This document shows, piece by piece, positions 46,165 through 55,601 of a stretch of DNA of 64,000 nucleotides (the stretch's first letter is position 1; every line of letters begins with the position of its first letter). A program made the translations under genes and the position numbers. This stretch comes from Brevundimonas sp. UBA5866. Its GTDB lineage: Bacteria > Pseudomonadota > Alphaproteobacteria > Caulobacterales > Caulobacteraceae. The notes beneath the pieces are model-generated. The model had not been told where the DNA came from and searched no databases. It saw nothing but the letters and a program-made list of their open reading frames with translations. Where the stretch lies: the NCBI RefSeq assembly GCF_002432125.1, contig NZ_DJFS01000070.1, forward strand, positions 33,099 to 97,098. The letters are read 5' to 3'.

Positions 46165-47217
46165 GTGATCCTTTCAAAACGCCCTGAAATCGAACGCTTC
46201 TTAAAAAGCCCCGATAGCCATATCCGGGCCGCCCTGATCCACGGCAAAGACCGGTCGGGCGTGCAGGAACGTGCCGTCGCCCTTTGCAAGACCGTCACGA
46301 CCGATCTGAATGATCCGTTCAACGTCACATCGCTGACGGATGCGGATATCGACGCCGATCCCATCAAGCTGGAGGAAGCCCTGACGGCGCTTTCCATGCT
46401 GGGCGACAGGCGTCTGGTGCGGGTCCGTCTCGGTGATCCCAAGGCCAGTGTCGATAAGGCCGTCGCCGCGGCCCTGACGGCCCACGCAGAGGGGCAATAC
46501 AACCCCGACGCCCTTTTGGTGGTCGAAGCGGGCGCGCTTGGCCGCGAGTCTGCCCTTCGCAAGGCTGCCGAAAAGGCGTCAGGCGCTGCTGCTATCGCCT
46601 GTTACGAGGACGAGGTCGGTGACGTCGCCCGTATGACGCGTGAGGCCCTGTCCGCGGACAAGGTCGGGCTGAATTCCGACGCTTTGGACCGCTTTGTCGC
46701 CCGCCTGCCGCGTGAGCGTGGACTGATGCGTCAGGAAATCGAGCGCCTGATCCTCTATATCGGTCCCGGATCGGGTCGCACCATCGACCTGGAAGAGCTT
46801 GAAAAGCATCTGGGGGTCGAACCCGATGCCTCGCTGTCCGATGCTGCGCTTCAGGCTTTCGGCGGCCGGGCCGGTCCTGCACAGGCCGGCCTACGTCGCG
46901 CTCTGGCCGAGGGCGAAAGTGCCGTCATGGCCGTGCGGATGGTTTCCATACACCTCGGAAAACTACGCCGTATCAATATCTTGCAGGCAAATGGCCAAGG
47001 CGCGAAAGAAGCCGCCAAGGCTGCTGGCGTATTCTGGAAACAGGAAGCGGAAATGCTGCGACAGGCGCGTAGCTGGCGTCTGGAAGTGCTTGATGAAGTG
47101 CTGAACAGCGTCAACACAGCCGATGTTGCGACAAAAACAACCGGCATGCCAGAGCATTTGATTGCCGAGCGTCTTTTGCTGGAAATCGCAGCCCGCGCGC
47201 GCCGGATGGGCCTTTAA
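46165..47217 (+). CDS. holA: DNA polymerase III delta subunit
   Basis: 350 residues. The clamp-loader delta subunit opens the beta ring. Recognisable parts are HIRAALIHGKDRSGVQERAV, the central NSDALDRFVARLPRERGLMR with EIERLILYIG, and the C-terminal collar AVRMVSIHLGKLRRINILQ. The GTG start at 46165 has GGGG upstream. It is cotranscribed with leuS-lptE. Its last 4 bases overlap the convergent small gene. Confidence 0.92.
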   Translation: MILSKRPEIERFLKSPDSHIRAALIHGKDRSGVQERAVALCKTVTTDLNDPFNVTSLTDADIDADPIKLEEALTALSMLGDRRLVRVRLGDPKASVDKAVAAALTAHAEGQYNPDALLVVEAGALGRESALRKAAEKASGAAAIACYEDEVGDVARMTREALSADKVGLNSDALDRFVARLPRERGLMRQEIERLILYIGPGSGRTIDLEELEKHLGVEPDASLSDAALQAFGGRAGPAQAGLRRALAEGESAVMAVRMVSIHLGKLRRINILQANGQGAKEAAKAAGVFWKQEAEMLRQARSWRLEVLDEVLNSVNTADVATKTTGMPEHLIAERLLLEIAARARRMGL

Positions 47218-47405
47218 CCGCGGTGTGACATCCAGCGGAAGGCAGGCTTGTTCATCGCGGCAGCTTCGCGTTGCAGCTGTTTTTCCAATGACTTGGCATC
47301 CAGGCCACCGCCTACGCCCTGACTTTTGGCCTTTGCTGCCTTCTTGGCGGCCAAAGCGCGGCGCATGGTTTCGGCCTGAGTAGGTTTGGGGGATTGTTCG
47401 GTCAT
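47214..47405 (-). CDS. Small basic hypothetical protein
   Basis: 63 residues, rich in Lys/Ala (MRRALAAKKAAKAKSQGVGG then LEKQLQREAAAMNKPAFRWM). No family is known to me. The ATG at 47405 follows AGGGT; an in-frame ATG at 47423 is less likely. It is convergent with holA (4-base overlap) and 49 bp before parB's end on the left, so it may be the last gene after the parAB side or independent. Confidence 0.6.
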   Translation of the reverse strand: MTEQSPKPTQAETMRRALAAKKAAKAKSQGVGGGLDAKSLEKQLQREAAAMNKPAFRWMSHRG

Positions 47406-47467
47406 ACCCTGCCCATAGCACAACGGGCCCCGAAAGGCCCGTCGCTTGGTCTATTGTGTGATCCGGA

Positions 47468-48355
47468 TCAGCCGCGCATCAGGCGGCGGCAGAGATCATC
47501 CAACTGCTCAAGGGTAGAATAGTTCAGGGTAATCATACCCTTACCACCCTTGTCCACCAGCACGACCTTGAGGCCGAGCGCATCCGACAGGTCCTGTTCC
47601 AGTGCCGCGATGTCCGCCGCGCCTTCCTGATTGACCGCTGCCTTGGGCTTGGACGGCTTGGGACCTTCTGCCGACTTGCGGGCCAGCATTTCGGTCTGGC
47701 GGACATTCAGGCCCTTGGAAATGATCTCTTCGGCCAGTTCCTGCGGGTTCGGCGCTGTGATCAGGGCGCGGGCGTGACCGGCGGTCAGACGGCCATGCAC
47801 CACATGATCGCGCACTTCCGGCGGCAGTTGCAGCAGGCGCAAGGTGTTGGCGACGTGCGAGCGGCTCTTGCCCACCACACCGGCCACGGCATCCTGCGTG
47901 CGGCCGAATTTTTCCATCAGCTGGGCGTAGGCGTTCGCCTCTTCCATCGGGTTCAGGTCGGCCCGCTGGACGTTTTCGATAATGCCGACTTCCAGCACCT
48001 CGACGTCGTCCATTTCACGGACAACGACCGGCACCTGGGTGACACGGGCCGCCTGTGCCGCGCGCCAGCGGCGTTCACCGGCGATGATCTGATAGACGCC
48101 CGGCTCGCCCGGCTGGCTGCGGACCAGAATGGGCAGCAGCACGCCCTTGTCGCGGATCGAGGCCGTCAGTTCGTCCAGATCTTCCTTTTTGAAGACCTTA
48201 CGCGGCTGATCGGGGTTGGGTTTCAAGTTCTCGATCGGAACCCGCTGCACGCCAGCGGGAGCCACGGCGGCACCATCAACGGCCACAGCTTCCTGTGCGT
48301 TTTCTCCCAGAAGGGCCGAAAGCCCCCGTCCCAGACCGCGTTGACGTTCAGACAA
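47468..48355 (-). CDS. parB: Chromosome partitioning protein ParB
   Basis: 295 residues. The N-terminal ParB/Srx domain has the CTP-binding motifs LKPNPDQPRKVF and IIAGERRWRAAQAARV. NPMEEANAYAQLMEKFGRTQ and VVGKSRSHVANTLRLLQLP form the parS-reading HTH. The C-terminal ~45 residues form the dimer zipper. It loads at parS and slides along DNA for segregation by ParA. Three parS sites lie at 50269, 51777 and 53372. It follows parA by 26 bp. Confidence 0.97.
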   Translation of the reverse strand: MSERQRGLGRGLSALLGENAQEAVAVDGAAVAPAGVQRVPIENLKPNPDQPRKVFKKEDLDELTASIRDKGVLLPILVRSQPGEPGVYQIIAGERRWRAAQAARVTQVPVVVREMDDVEVLEVGIIENVQRADLNPMEEANAYAQLMEKFGRTQDAVAGVVGKSRSHVANTLRLLQLPPEVRDHVVHGRLTAGHARALITAPNPQELAEEIISKGLNVRQTEMLARKSAEGPKPSKPKAAVNQEGAADIAALEQDLSDALGLKVVLVDKGGKGMITLNYSTLEQLDDLCRRLMRG

Positions 48356-48381
48356 GATACGGATTCCGCTATTGTTTTTAC

Positions 48382-49200
48382 TTAAGCCGCGAGGACTTCA
48401 CGGCGTTGACGCTCGCGCGCGACCACTTCGCGCGCCAACTTCAGATAAGCCTGACTGCCGGCGCATTTCAGATCATAGATCAGCGCGGGCTTGCCGTATG
48501 ACGGCGCTTCGGACACCCGCACATTGCGCGGGATCACGCTTTCATAGACCTTTTCGCCAAAATGGGCACGCACATCCGCGGCCACCTGACCCGACAGGGC
48601 GTTGCGGCGGTCATACATGGTCAACACCAGCCCCTGGATTTCCAGCGACGGATTGAGGTTCTGCTTCACCATGTCGATGGTGCGCATCAGCTGGGTCAGA
48701 CCCTCAAGGGCGAAAAATTCGCACTGCAGCGGCACCAGCACAGCGTCGGCGGCGGCCATGGCGTTCAGCGTCAGCAGATTCAGCGACGGCGGGCAGTCGA
48801 TCAGCACATAGTCAAAGGCGCGCTCGCCATTGGCCCCCTGCGCTTCCAGAGCGTCGCGCAGGCGGTAGGAACGGCGGTCGGCTTGGCTCAGCTCGATCTC
48901 GACACCGGACATGTCCGGATCGGCCGTGACGATATAGAGGCCCGGAACGGCCGTCTGGACGGCGGTTTCATCGATGGAGTGACCGTCGACGATGACGTCG
49001 TAGATCGTGACCTTGCGCGTTTCACGTGGCACGCCCAGACCCGTCGAGGCATTGCCCTGCGGGTCCATGTCCACGATCAGAACCTTCTCGCCAATCGCGG
49101 CCAGCGCGGTGCCGAGGTTGATCGCCGTCGTGGTTTTACCCACGCCGCCTTTCTGATTGGAAACCGCAAGGACGCGGGTCGTCTTCGGTTTATCGGACAC
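48382..49200 (-). CDS. parA: Chromosome partitioning ATPase ParA
   Basis: 272 residues. The deviant Walker A VSNQKGGVGKTTTAINLGTA opens the protein, with VLIVDMDPQGNASTGLGV (switch I) and DYVLIDCPPSLNLLTLNAMA (Walker B). It forms the nucleoid-bound gradient that pulls ParB-parS. The GTG at 49200 with GGGGAG upstream is chosen; the frame is open to 49269. The start overlaps the rsmG end by 11 bp. Confidence 0.97.
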   Translation of the reverse strand: MSDKPKTTRVLAVSNQKGGVGKTTTAINLGTALAAIGEKVLIVDMDPQGNASTGLGVPRETRKVTIYDVIVDGHSIDETAVQTAVPGLYIVTADPDMSGVEIELSQADRRSYRLRDALEAQGANGERAFDYVLIDCPPSLNLLTLNAMAAADAVLVPLQCEFFALEGLTQLMRTIDMVKQNLNPSLEIQGLVLTMYDRRNALSGQVAADVRAHFGEKVYESVIPRNVRVSEAPSYGKPALIYDLKCAGSQAYLKLAREVVARERQRREVLAA

Positions 49201-49807
49201 GACGCAAACTCCCCACTGAAACGATGCGGCCACGCGCATCGCTGCGCGAAACCGAGAGCTCAGAGTCAAAATGCCAGACAGTGGCTGCCTGTTTCAACTC
49301 AGCTTCGGCCTTCTCGCCCTTCAGGAACAGACCTTTTGCACCACGTTGGAAGTAGGGCTGTGCATAACCGAGTAATTTTTCCATCGGTGCGACGGCGCGG
49401 GCGGTCACGATGTCCACCTTCACCTGCTGTTCCTCGGCACGGCCATTGATGACCGTAGCGGGCAGATCCAGCGCATCAACGACGGTCTGCAGGAAGCGGC
49501 AGCGTTTACCGAGGCTGTCGATCAGCCAGACATGGCCGCCTTCGACACCCTTCATCATGATGGCCAGCACGACACCGGGAAAGCCCGCCCCTGCCCCTAG
49601 ATCGGCCCAAGTGCGGGCCTCGGGTGCCAGAGACAGCAGCTGGGCGCTGTCCCACGCATGGCGGTTCCAGAAGTCAGGAATGGTGTCCGGACCAACGAGG
49701 TTCATCACCTCATTAGCCTCGGTCAACATGCCGAGGAAGGTCGTCAGATCGGCGATCTGGGCGTCGGTCGCACCGGCATTGGCGCGGAATTGGGCGATAG
49801 CGTCCAT
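49190..49807 (-). CDS. rsmG: 16S rRNA (guanine-527-N7) methyltransferase RsmG
   Basis: 205 residues. The SAM-binding motif is TWADLGAGAGFPGVVLAIMM, with HVWLIDSLGKRCRFLQTVVD and IVTARAVAPMEKLLGYAQPY as in RsmG (GidB). It methylates G527 of 16S rRNA. It sits between mnmG and parA, the classic gidA-gidB-parA-parB order. It overlaps parA by 11 bp and follows mnmG by 18 bp. Confidence 0.95.
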   Translation of the reverse strand: MDAIAQFRANAGATDAQIADLTTFLGMLTEANEVMNLVGPDTIPDFWNRHAWDSAQLLSLAPEARTWADLGAGAGFPGVVLAIMMKGVEGGHVWLIDSLGKRCRFLQTVVDALDLPATVINGRAEEQQVKVDIVTARAVAPMEKLLGYAQPYFQRGAKGLFLKGEKAEAELKQAATVWHFDSELSVSRSDARGRIVSVGSLRRVR

Positions 49808-49825
49808 GGAACTCTTTTCCGCGTT

Positions 49826-51721
49826 TCAGGCGACGATGGTGGCGGCATCCGCGGCAACGGCGCGGGATTTTTTCACGTGGGCGAGAAGTGCGGTCAGCGC
49901 ACCCGGTGTCATGCCCTCGATACGGCCGGCTTGCCCCAGCGTTTGCGGGCGAACCATGGACAGCTTTTCACGGACTTCGTTCGACAGCGCGCCGATGGCC
50001 GAATAGTCGAGGTCCGTCGGCAGGGCCATCCCCTCCTCGCGCCGCAGCGCCTCGGCATCCTGAGCCTGACGATCAAGATAGCCCGCATAAATGGCGTCGA
50101 TTTCGACCTGTTCACGGACGGACTTCGACCAGTCAGCGATTTCAGGCTTCACACTGAGGAAATGATCCAGCGTCACACCGGGGAAGGACAGAAGATCGCG
50201 GATAGAACGGCGCTGGCCATCGGCATTGACGTTGATGCCAAGGGCGGCGGCTTCCTTGGGCGTAAACTGTGTTTCACGTGAAACACGGTTCGCCGAGTAT
50301 AACCAGTCTGCCTTGTCCAGCCATACTTTTGCACGCTCGGTGCCAACAACACCTGCATCGATACCAAGCTGCGTCAGGCGCACATCGGCATTGTCGGCGC
50401 GCAGCGTCAGGCGGTATTCGGCGCGACTCGTAAACATACGGTAGGGTTCGGTGACCCCGCGCGTGACGAGGTCATCGATCATCACGCCAATATAGCCCTG
50501 ATCGCGACCGAAGATGATCGGGTTCTTGCCCGCCACAGCCCGTGCGGCATTCATGCCCGCCATCAGGCCTTGGGCACCCGCCTCTTCATAGCCGGTCGTG
50601 CCATTGATCTGACCCGCCAGATAGAGGCCCGGACGCTTCTTGACCTCGAGCGCCGGAGTCAGTTCGCGCGGATCGACATAGTCGTATTCGATGGCATAGC
50701 CGAAGCGGAACACTTCGACATTCTCCAGCCCCGGCATGGTACGCAGGAAGGCCATCTGGGTCGCATCGGAAACCGAAGTCGAAATTCCGTTCGGATAGAC
50801 GGTCGGATCATCCAGACCTTCGGGTTCAAGGAAGACCTGATGGCTGGTCTTGTCGGCGAAGCGGACGACCTTGTCCTCGATGGACGGGCAGTAGCGCGGC
50901 CCGCGACCGGACAGGCGGCCACCGTAAACCGCGCTCTCGCCTAGGTTTTCGGCGATGATCCGGTGGGTTTCCTCGGTCGTATGCGTCACGCCGCAGGCGA
51001 TCTGGGGCACATCGATCTTGTCGGTCAGGAAGGAGAACGGCACCGGATCGGCGTCGGCTTCCTGTTTTTCCAAACGGTCCCACGCGATGGTGCGGCCATC
51101 CAGACGTGCGGGCGTGCCGGTCTTGAGACGGCCCATCATCAGGTCAGCAGAATGCAGGCTAGCCGCCAGTCCGATGGACGGATCATCGCCATAACGGCCC
51201 GCCGGAATACGCAGGTCACCACGATGGATCACGCCATTGAGGAAGGTGCCCGTCGTGAGGACAACGGCCCCTGCCCTGATAGTCTTGCCCTCGCCCGTCA
51301 CCACGCCGACGACGCGGTCGCCATCAAGGATCAGGCTTTCAGCCGTCGATCCCATCAGCGTCAGGTTCGGGTAATCGGCCAGTTCGGCCTGCATGGCCAA
51401 ACGGTACAGCTTGCGGTCGATCTGGCTGCGCGGCCCCTGCACCGCTGCGCCTTTAGAGCGGTTGAGCAGGCGGAACTGGATGCCGGACTTGTCGGCCAAA
51501 CGCCCCATGACACCATCCAGCGCGTCTATCTCGCGCACCAGATGTCCCTTACCCAAACCGCCGATGGCCGGATTGCAGCTCATCTCGCCAATGGTTTCGA
51601 GCTTCTGGCTCAGCAGCAGGGTGTTGGCACCCACGCGCGCGGCAGCGGTCGCGGCTTCGCAGCCTGCGTGGCCACCGCCGATCACAACGACGTCAAAACT
51701 GTAATCCGGGGTAGAGGTCAT
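49826..51721 (-). CDS. mnmG: tRNA uridine-5-carboxymethylaminomethyl modification enzyme MnmG
   Basis: 631 residues. The FAD fold starts [40 protein letters not shown] and [20 protein letters not shown] are diagnostic. With MnmE it modifies U34 of tRNAs. A perfect parS site lies inside the coding region at 50269-50286. Same strand as mnmE, with a 71-bp gap holding another parS. Confidence 0.97.
   Translation of the reverse strand: MTSTPDYSFDVVVIGGGHAGCEAATAAARVGANTLLLSQKLETIGEMSCNPAIGGLGKGHLVREIDALDGVMGRLADKSGIQFRLLNRSKGAAVQGPRSQIDRKLYRLAMQAELADYPNLTLMGSTAESLILDGDRVVGVVTGEGKTIRAGAVVLTTGTFLNGVIHRGDLRIPAGRYGDDPSIGLAASLHSADLMMGRLKTGTPARLDGRTIAWDRLEKQEADADPVPFSFLTDKIDVPQIACGVTHTTEETHRIIAENLGESAVYGGRLSGRGPRYCPSIEDKVVRFADKTSHQVFLEPEGLDDPTVYPNGISTSVSDATQMAFLRTMPGLENVEVFRFGYAIEYDYVDPRELTPALEVKKRPGLYLAGQINGTTGYEEAGAQGLMAGMNAARAVAGKNPIIFGRDQGYIGVMIDDLVTRGVTEPYRMFTSRAEYRLTLRADNADVRLTQLGIDAGVVGTERAKVWLDKADWLYSANRVSRETQFTPKEAAALGINVNADGQRRSIRDLLSFPGVTLDHFLSVKPEIADWSKSVREQVEIDAIYAGYLDRQAQDAEALRREEGMALPTDLDYSAIGALSNEVREKLSMVRPQTLGQAGRIEGMTPGALTALLAHVKKSRAVAADAATIVA
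50269..50286. promoter_or_regulatory. parS site inside mnmG
   Basis: GTGTTTCACGTGAAACAC is an 18-bp perfect palindrome containing the consensus TGTTTCACGTGAAACA. It lies about 1.1 kb upstream of parA's start and 7.4 kb from the origin. Confidence 0.95.
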
Positions 51722-51776
51722 GCGTGGTCACATAGTGCATCGGGGCGGAAATCTCCACCTCGACACCTCACTTAAA

Positions 51777-51790
51777 GTTTCACGTGAAAC
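51777..51790. promoter_or_regulatory. parS site between mnmE and mnmG
   Basis: GTTTCACGTGAAAC, the 14-bp core of the parS consensus, flanked by A and G so that the outer T/A pair is missing. It lies in the 71-bp gap upstream of the mnmG start. Confidence 0.88.
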
Positions 51791-51792
51791 GG

Positions 51793-53103
51793 CTATTTGC
51801 CGATGCAGAAGGACGAGAAAACCTCGCCCAAAATGTCTTCGACGCCGATGGCTCCGGTCACACGGGATAGGGCATCACTGGAACGTCGCAGATCATCGCC
51901 CGCCATTTCAGGTGCTACATCAAGTGCGCGGCGGGCCATGCGGGTGGCATCAAGTGCCTCGACCAGTCGCCGACGGTGGCGCTCGCGGGTCACCGCGGGG
52001 AAGTCGGCCCCCGACAGATCACGCGCCAGTCGCGCCGACAGCCAGCGATGCAGTTCATCGATACCCTGCCCCGAGACGGTACTGATCGACAGGGCTTCGA
52101 TCGACGGCACGGGTTCGATCGCGCCAATGTCGGCCTTGTTTAACAGCTGCAGATCGGACGGCTGGATATAGTCCTTTGCCGGATCGTCTCCCTCGGTCGT
52201 CGGAGACCGCACCCAGATCCGAAGGTCTGCATTTTCCGCCCGCGCCCGTGCACGGCGGATGCCCTCGGCTTCCACCGGATCATCGCTGTCGCGCAGACCC
52301 GCCGTGTCCGACAGGGTCACGGCATAGCCACCGATCATGATATCGGCGTCCAGAACATCGCGCGTGGTGCCGGCAATGGGTGTGACAATCGCAGCCTCGC
52401 GCGCGGTCAGGATATTGAACAGCGACGACTTGCCCGCATTCGTTTCGCCCAGCAGGACGATGCGATACCCCTCGCGCACGCGGCGACCACGGTCGGAATC
52501 CGCCAATGCGGCCTGAAGATCCGCGATCAGCTTGTCCAACACAGGACCTGCCGTACGGGCCAGATTCTCGGGCACTTCCTCGTCGGGGAAGTCGATTTCG
52601 GCTTCCACCAAGCTCATGGCTTTCAGCAGGTCGGCGCGGAAACCGGCATAGGTTTGAGACAACGCACCGTCGAGCTGCCCCAGAGCCTGCGCCTTCTGGG
52701 CATCGGTTTCGGCGTCGATAAGGTCGGCGACAGCCTCGGCCTGCGCCAAGTCCATCCGGCCATTCTGGAAGGCGCGGCGGGTGAACTCGCCTGGCTCGGC
52801 CGGACGCACGCCCAGATCGATCAGCGACTGACTGGCCGCTTCGATCACCGCCCTGCCCCCGTGCAGGTGGAGTTCAGCGGTGTCCTCTCCCGTATAGGAG
52901 TTGGGGCCAACGAAATAGAGCACCAGAGCCTGATCGATCAGCCGCCCGTCATGACGCAGGTTCCGTACGCTGGCCAAGCGTGGCTTTACCGTGCCCGCCC
53001 CTATTGCCCTCAGTATGTCTGCGGTGTCCGGACCGGAGATACGGATAATGGCAACGGCCCCGCGACCGGGAGGGGTCGCCAGGGCGAAAATGGTGTCAGT
53101 CAT
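51793..53103 (-). CDS. mnmE: tRNA modification GTPase MnmE
   Basis: 436 residues. The N-terminal formyl-THF-binding domain has GRGAVAIIRISGPDT. The inserted G domain shows GETNAGKSSLFNIL (G1), TPIAGTTRDVLDADI (G2) and DTAGLRDSDDPVEAEG (G3). The protein ends FCIGK with the catalytic Cys. It is MnmG's partner. It follows the DUF6489 gene by 10 bp. Confidence 0.96.
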   Translation of the reverse strand: MTDTIFALATPPGRGAVAIIRISGPDTADILRAIGAGTVKPRLASVRNLRHDGRLIDQALVLYFVGPNSYTGEDTAELHLHGGRAVIEAASQSLIDLGVRPAEPGEFTRRAFQNGRMDLAQAEAVADLIDAETDAQKAQALGQLDGALSQTYAGFRADLLKAMSLVEAEIDFPDEEVPENLARTAGPVLDKLIADLQAALADSDRGRRVREGYRIVLLGETNAGKSSLFNILTAREAAIVTPIAGTTRDVLDADIMIGGYAVTLSDTAGLRDSDDPVEAEGIRRARARAENADLRIWVRSPTTEGDDPAKDYIQPSDLQLLNKADIGAIEPVPSIEALSISTVSGQGIDELHRWLSARLARDLSGADFPAVTRERHRRRLVEALDATRMARRALDVAPEMAGDDLRRSSDALSRVTGAIGVEDILGEVFSSFCIGK

Positions 53104-53113
53104 GATCGGGAGA

Positions 53114-53356
53114 TCAGCCCTTGGTGGTGCCGCCAGAGACGGCTGCTTCCATCAGGCGGCGGAACTGGTCCTGCGCCTGAACCCCGAAATTAGCCCATGA
53201 TTTCATAAGCTCTTCGGGCTGCATGGCCGTGATGTTCTCGGCCATGCGCTTTTGCATTTCTGCGACCAGTTGGTCGTTCAGAGGCGCGACATCGGGAAGA
53301 CCGAGGAAGGCGCGTGCCTCCTGCGGGGTGCACTCGACTTCTACGTTGATCTTCAT
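53114..53356 (-). CDS. DUF6489 family protein
   Basis: 80 residues: MKINVEVECTPQEARAFLGL, PDVAPLNDQLVAEMQKRMAE, ELMKSWANFGVQAQDQFRRL. Small, acidic and helical, conserved at this place in alphaproteobacteria and known to me as DUF6489. The ATPQEAR-like start and ~80-residue length match polyhydroxyalkanoate-granule-like helices only loosely. Function unknown. It sits between rho and mnmE; a parS site lies just upstream. Confidence 0.82.
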   Translation of the reverse strand: MKINVEVECTPQEARAFLGLPDVAPLNDQLVAEMQKRMAENITAMQPEELMKSWANFGVQAQDQFRRLMEAAVSGGTTKG

Positions 53357-53371
53357 CCGATGCGCTCCTCA

Positions 53372-53387
53372 TGTTTCACGTGAAACA
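53372..53387. promoter_or_regulatory. parS site between rho and DUF6489 gene
   Basis: TGTTTCACGTGAAACA, an exact 16-bp parS consensus, 16 bp upstream of the DUF6489 start and about 4.6 kb from the origin. It is the most origin-proximal of the three sites seen. Confidence 0.95.
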
Positions 53388-53418
53388 CCGGTATGGCAAG
53401 TATGGCCAAGCTTGGTGT

Positions 53419-54894
53419 TTAGGTATTCATCGACTGGAAGAAATCGGAGTTGTTCTTCGACTGGCGCAGCTTGTCGAGCAGGAACTCGATCGCATCCTGC
53501 GGGCCCATCGGGTTGAGGATGCGACGCAGGACATAGGTCTTGGCCAGCTGGTCCTTCGGCGTGATGAGGTCTTCCTTGCGGGTACCCGACTTGAGCACGT
53601 CGATGGCCGGGAAGATGCGCTTGTCGGCAACCTTGCGTTCCAGAACGATTTCCGAGTTACCGGTGCCCTTGAACTCTTCGAAGATCACCTCGTCCATGCG
53701 GGAGCCGGTGTCGATCAGAGCGGTGGCGATGATGGTCAGCGAACCACCCTGCTCCACGTTACGGGCGGCACCGAAGAAGCGCTTCGGACGCTGCAGGGCG
53801 TTGGCGTCCACACCACCGGTCAGAACCTTGCCCGACGACGGCACGGTGGCGTTGTAAGCACGGCCCAGACGGGTGATCGAGTCCAGCAGGATCACGACGT
53901 CCTTCTTGTGCTCGACCAGACGCTTGGCCTTTTCGATCACCATTTCAGCCACGGCAACGTGACGCGATGCCGGCTCGTCGAAGGTCGAGGCCACAACCTC
54001 GCCCTTCACGGTGCGCTGCATGTCGGTCACTTCTTCGGGGCGTTCGTCGATCAGCAGGACGATCAGGAAGACTTCCGGATGGTTCTTCTCGATCGACTTG
54101 GCGATGTTCTGCAGCATGACCGTCTTACCGACTCGCGGCGGTGCCACGATCAGGCAGCGCTGGCCCTTGCCCAGCGGTGCGACGATGTCGATCACACGAC
54201 CCGAGCGGTCTTTCAGCGTCGGGTCCTGGATTTCCATGTGCAGACGCTCTTCCGGATAGAGCGGCGTCAGGTTGTCGAAGAGGACCTTGGTCTTGACCGT
54301 TTCGGGGTCTTCGAAATTGATCGTGTCGACCTTGAGCAGGGCGAAGTAACGCTCACCCTCGCGCGGGCCGCGAACGGCACCGTGGACGGTATCGCCCGAG
54401 CGCAGGCCGAAGCGGCGGATCTGCGACGGCGAGACATAGATGTCGTCCGGACCCGGCAGGTAGTTGGCGTCGGGGCTACGCAGGAAGCCAAAACCGTCCG
54501 GCAGGATTTCCAGCACGCCCGAGGCGATGATCTCGACTTCTTCGTCGGCAAGGGTCTTCAGGATGGCGAACAGCAGGTCCTGCTTGCGCAGGTTGCCGGC
54601 GTTCTCGATGTCCAGGCCTTCGGCAAAGGCAACCAGTTCTTCCGGCGTCTTTTCGTTCAGTTCCTGCAAGGTGATGCGGCCGTTCGGGCCTTGCGGCTCG
54701 CCGTCCTCGTCATCTTCCTCGGCCGTGGTGTCGACGCCCGTATAGTCGTTCTGCACGACTTCCTCGGTTTCGGTCGGGGCCTCGGCCTCTGCGGGCGCGG
54801 CCTTCACACCACCGAGGGTCAGGGTGCGACGCGGGCGCACTCCCTGATTTTCAGCAGCGTTTTCAACGACTTCGTTTTCAGGCGTATCGGTCAT
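53419..54894 (-). CDS. rho: Transcription termination factor Rho
   Basis: 491 residues. The core has RNA-binding domain motifs ([20 protein letters not shown]) and the motor [20 protein letters not shown] (Walker A), with [16 protein letters not shown] and [13 protein letters not shown]. An acidic N-terminal extension of about 70 residues ([20 protein letters not shown]) makes it longer than E. coli Rho (419). It ends transcripts by translocating on RNA. Transcribed away from the origin, downstream of hemJ. Confidence 0.97.
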   Translation of the reverse strand: MTDTPENEVVENAAENQGVRPRRTLTLGGVKAAPAEAEAPTETEEVVQNDYTGVDTTAEEDDEDGEPQGPNGRITLQELNEKTPEELVAFAEGLDIENAGNLRKQDLLFAILKTLADEEVEIIASGVLEILPDGFGFLRSPDANYLPGPDDIYVSPSQIRRFGLRSGDTVHGAVRGPREGERYFALLKVDTINFEDPETVKTKVLFDNLTPLYPEERLHMEIQDPTLKDRSGRVIDIVAPLGKGQRCLIVAPPRVGKTVMLQNIAKSIEKNHPEVFLIVLLIDERPEEVTDMQRTVKGEVVASTFDEPASRHVAVAEMVIEKAKRLVEHKKDVVILLDSITRLGRAYNATVPSSGKVLTGGVDANALQRPKRFFGAARNVEQGGSLTIIATALIDTGSRMDEVIFEEFKGTGNSEIVLERKVADKRIFPAIDVLKSGTRKEDLITPKDQLAKTYVLRRILNPMGPQDAIEFLLDKLRQSKNNSDFFQSMNT

Positions 54895-55112
54895 AATGCA
54901 GGCTCATATGCTCAGCCGCACACCTCTTCAGGCGCACGGTTGGCTCATCTCGCAAATTGTGTCGGCCGGAGCCGTAAAGGGAATAACAGCCGGTTCCCGT
55001 TCGCCGAACGATCAGGGGCTGTCGAAAAGAGAGGCACCGTGCTGTCGCTGACCCCACGGTTCAAACCAGCGAAAACACGGATCGCCCTTACCGGTCAAGG
55101 CACCAAAACGTA

Positions 55113-55580
55113 TTAGGCACCCCACTCCATCGTTACGGCCAGGACCATGACAATCGCGATCAGGAACGGGATTTCGTTCGTCATACGCCAGAACTTGCCC
55201 GTACGGGTCGAGGTGCCGTTGGCAATCTTCTTGCGGCTGGCGGCCAGAAAACCGTGCCAGCCCAGAAGCGCGAACACGCCCAGCAGCTTCACCAACATCC
55301 ACGGCTGATGCGCGAACGAGAAGTCGGCCCCCTGCCCCGAGCGGAACCAGAACAGGCTGATGCCGAAGACCAGCGACAGGATCATGGCCGGATTGATGAT
55401 GATCCGCAGCAGACGCGCCTGCCACGTACGCAACAGAGCCTGCATTTCCGAACGCAGCGGCTCGGCCTTGGCATTTTGCTCCGCGTCATAGGCGTACAGG
55501 CGCGGCAGGTAGAGGATACCGCTCATCCAGGCGATCACAGCGATGATGTGCAGGCCACGAGCCACGTCATAGGCGTTCAT
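55113..55580 (-). CDS. hemJ: Protoporphyrinogen IX oxidase HemJ
   Basis: 155 residues with four membrane segments. GLHIIAVIAWMSGILYLPRL contains the conserved His10-11 region, and WMLVKLLGVFALLGWHGFLA the second conserved His. It oxidises protoporphyrinogen IX in the inner membrane, feeding HemH. It starts 21 bp after hemH ends. The order hemE-hemH-hemJ places three late heme steps in one unit. Confidence 0.93.
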   Translation of the reverse strand: MNAYDVARGLHIIAVIAWMSGILYLPRLYAYDAEQNAKAEPLRSEMQALLRTWQARLLRIIINPAMILSLVFGISLFWFRSGQGADFSFAHQPWMLVKLLGVFALLGWHGFLAASRKKIANGTSTRTGKFWRMTNEIPFLIAIVMVLAVTMEWGA

Positions 55581-55601
55581 TCAGGCATCCCCAAAAGCGG
55601 T

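Noticed and set aside
54925..54960. Very short leader peptide upstream of rho
   Set aside because: A six-codon ATG...TGA frame exists upstream of rho, but such frames are frequent by chance and it has no clear ribosome site.
53371..55116. 581-codon open frame on the plus strand
   Set aside because: Antisense to rho and hemJ; no motif and no plausible start site.
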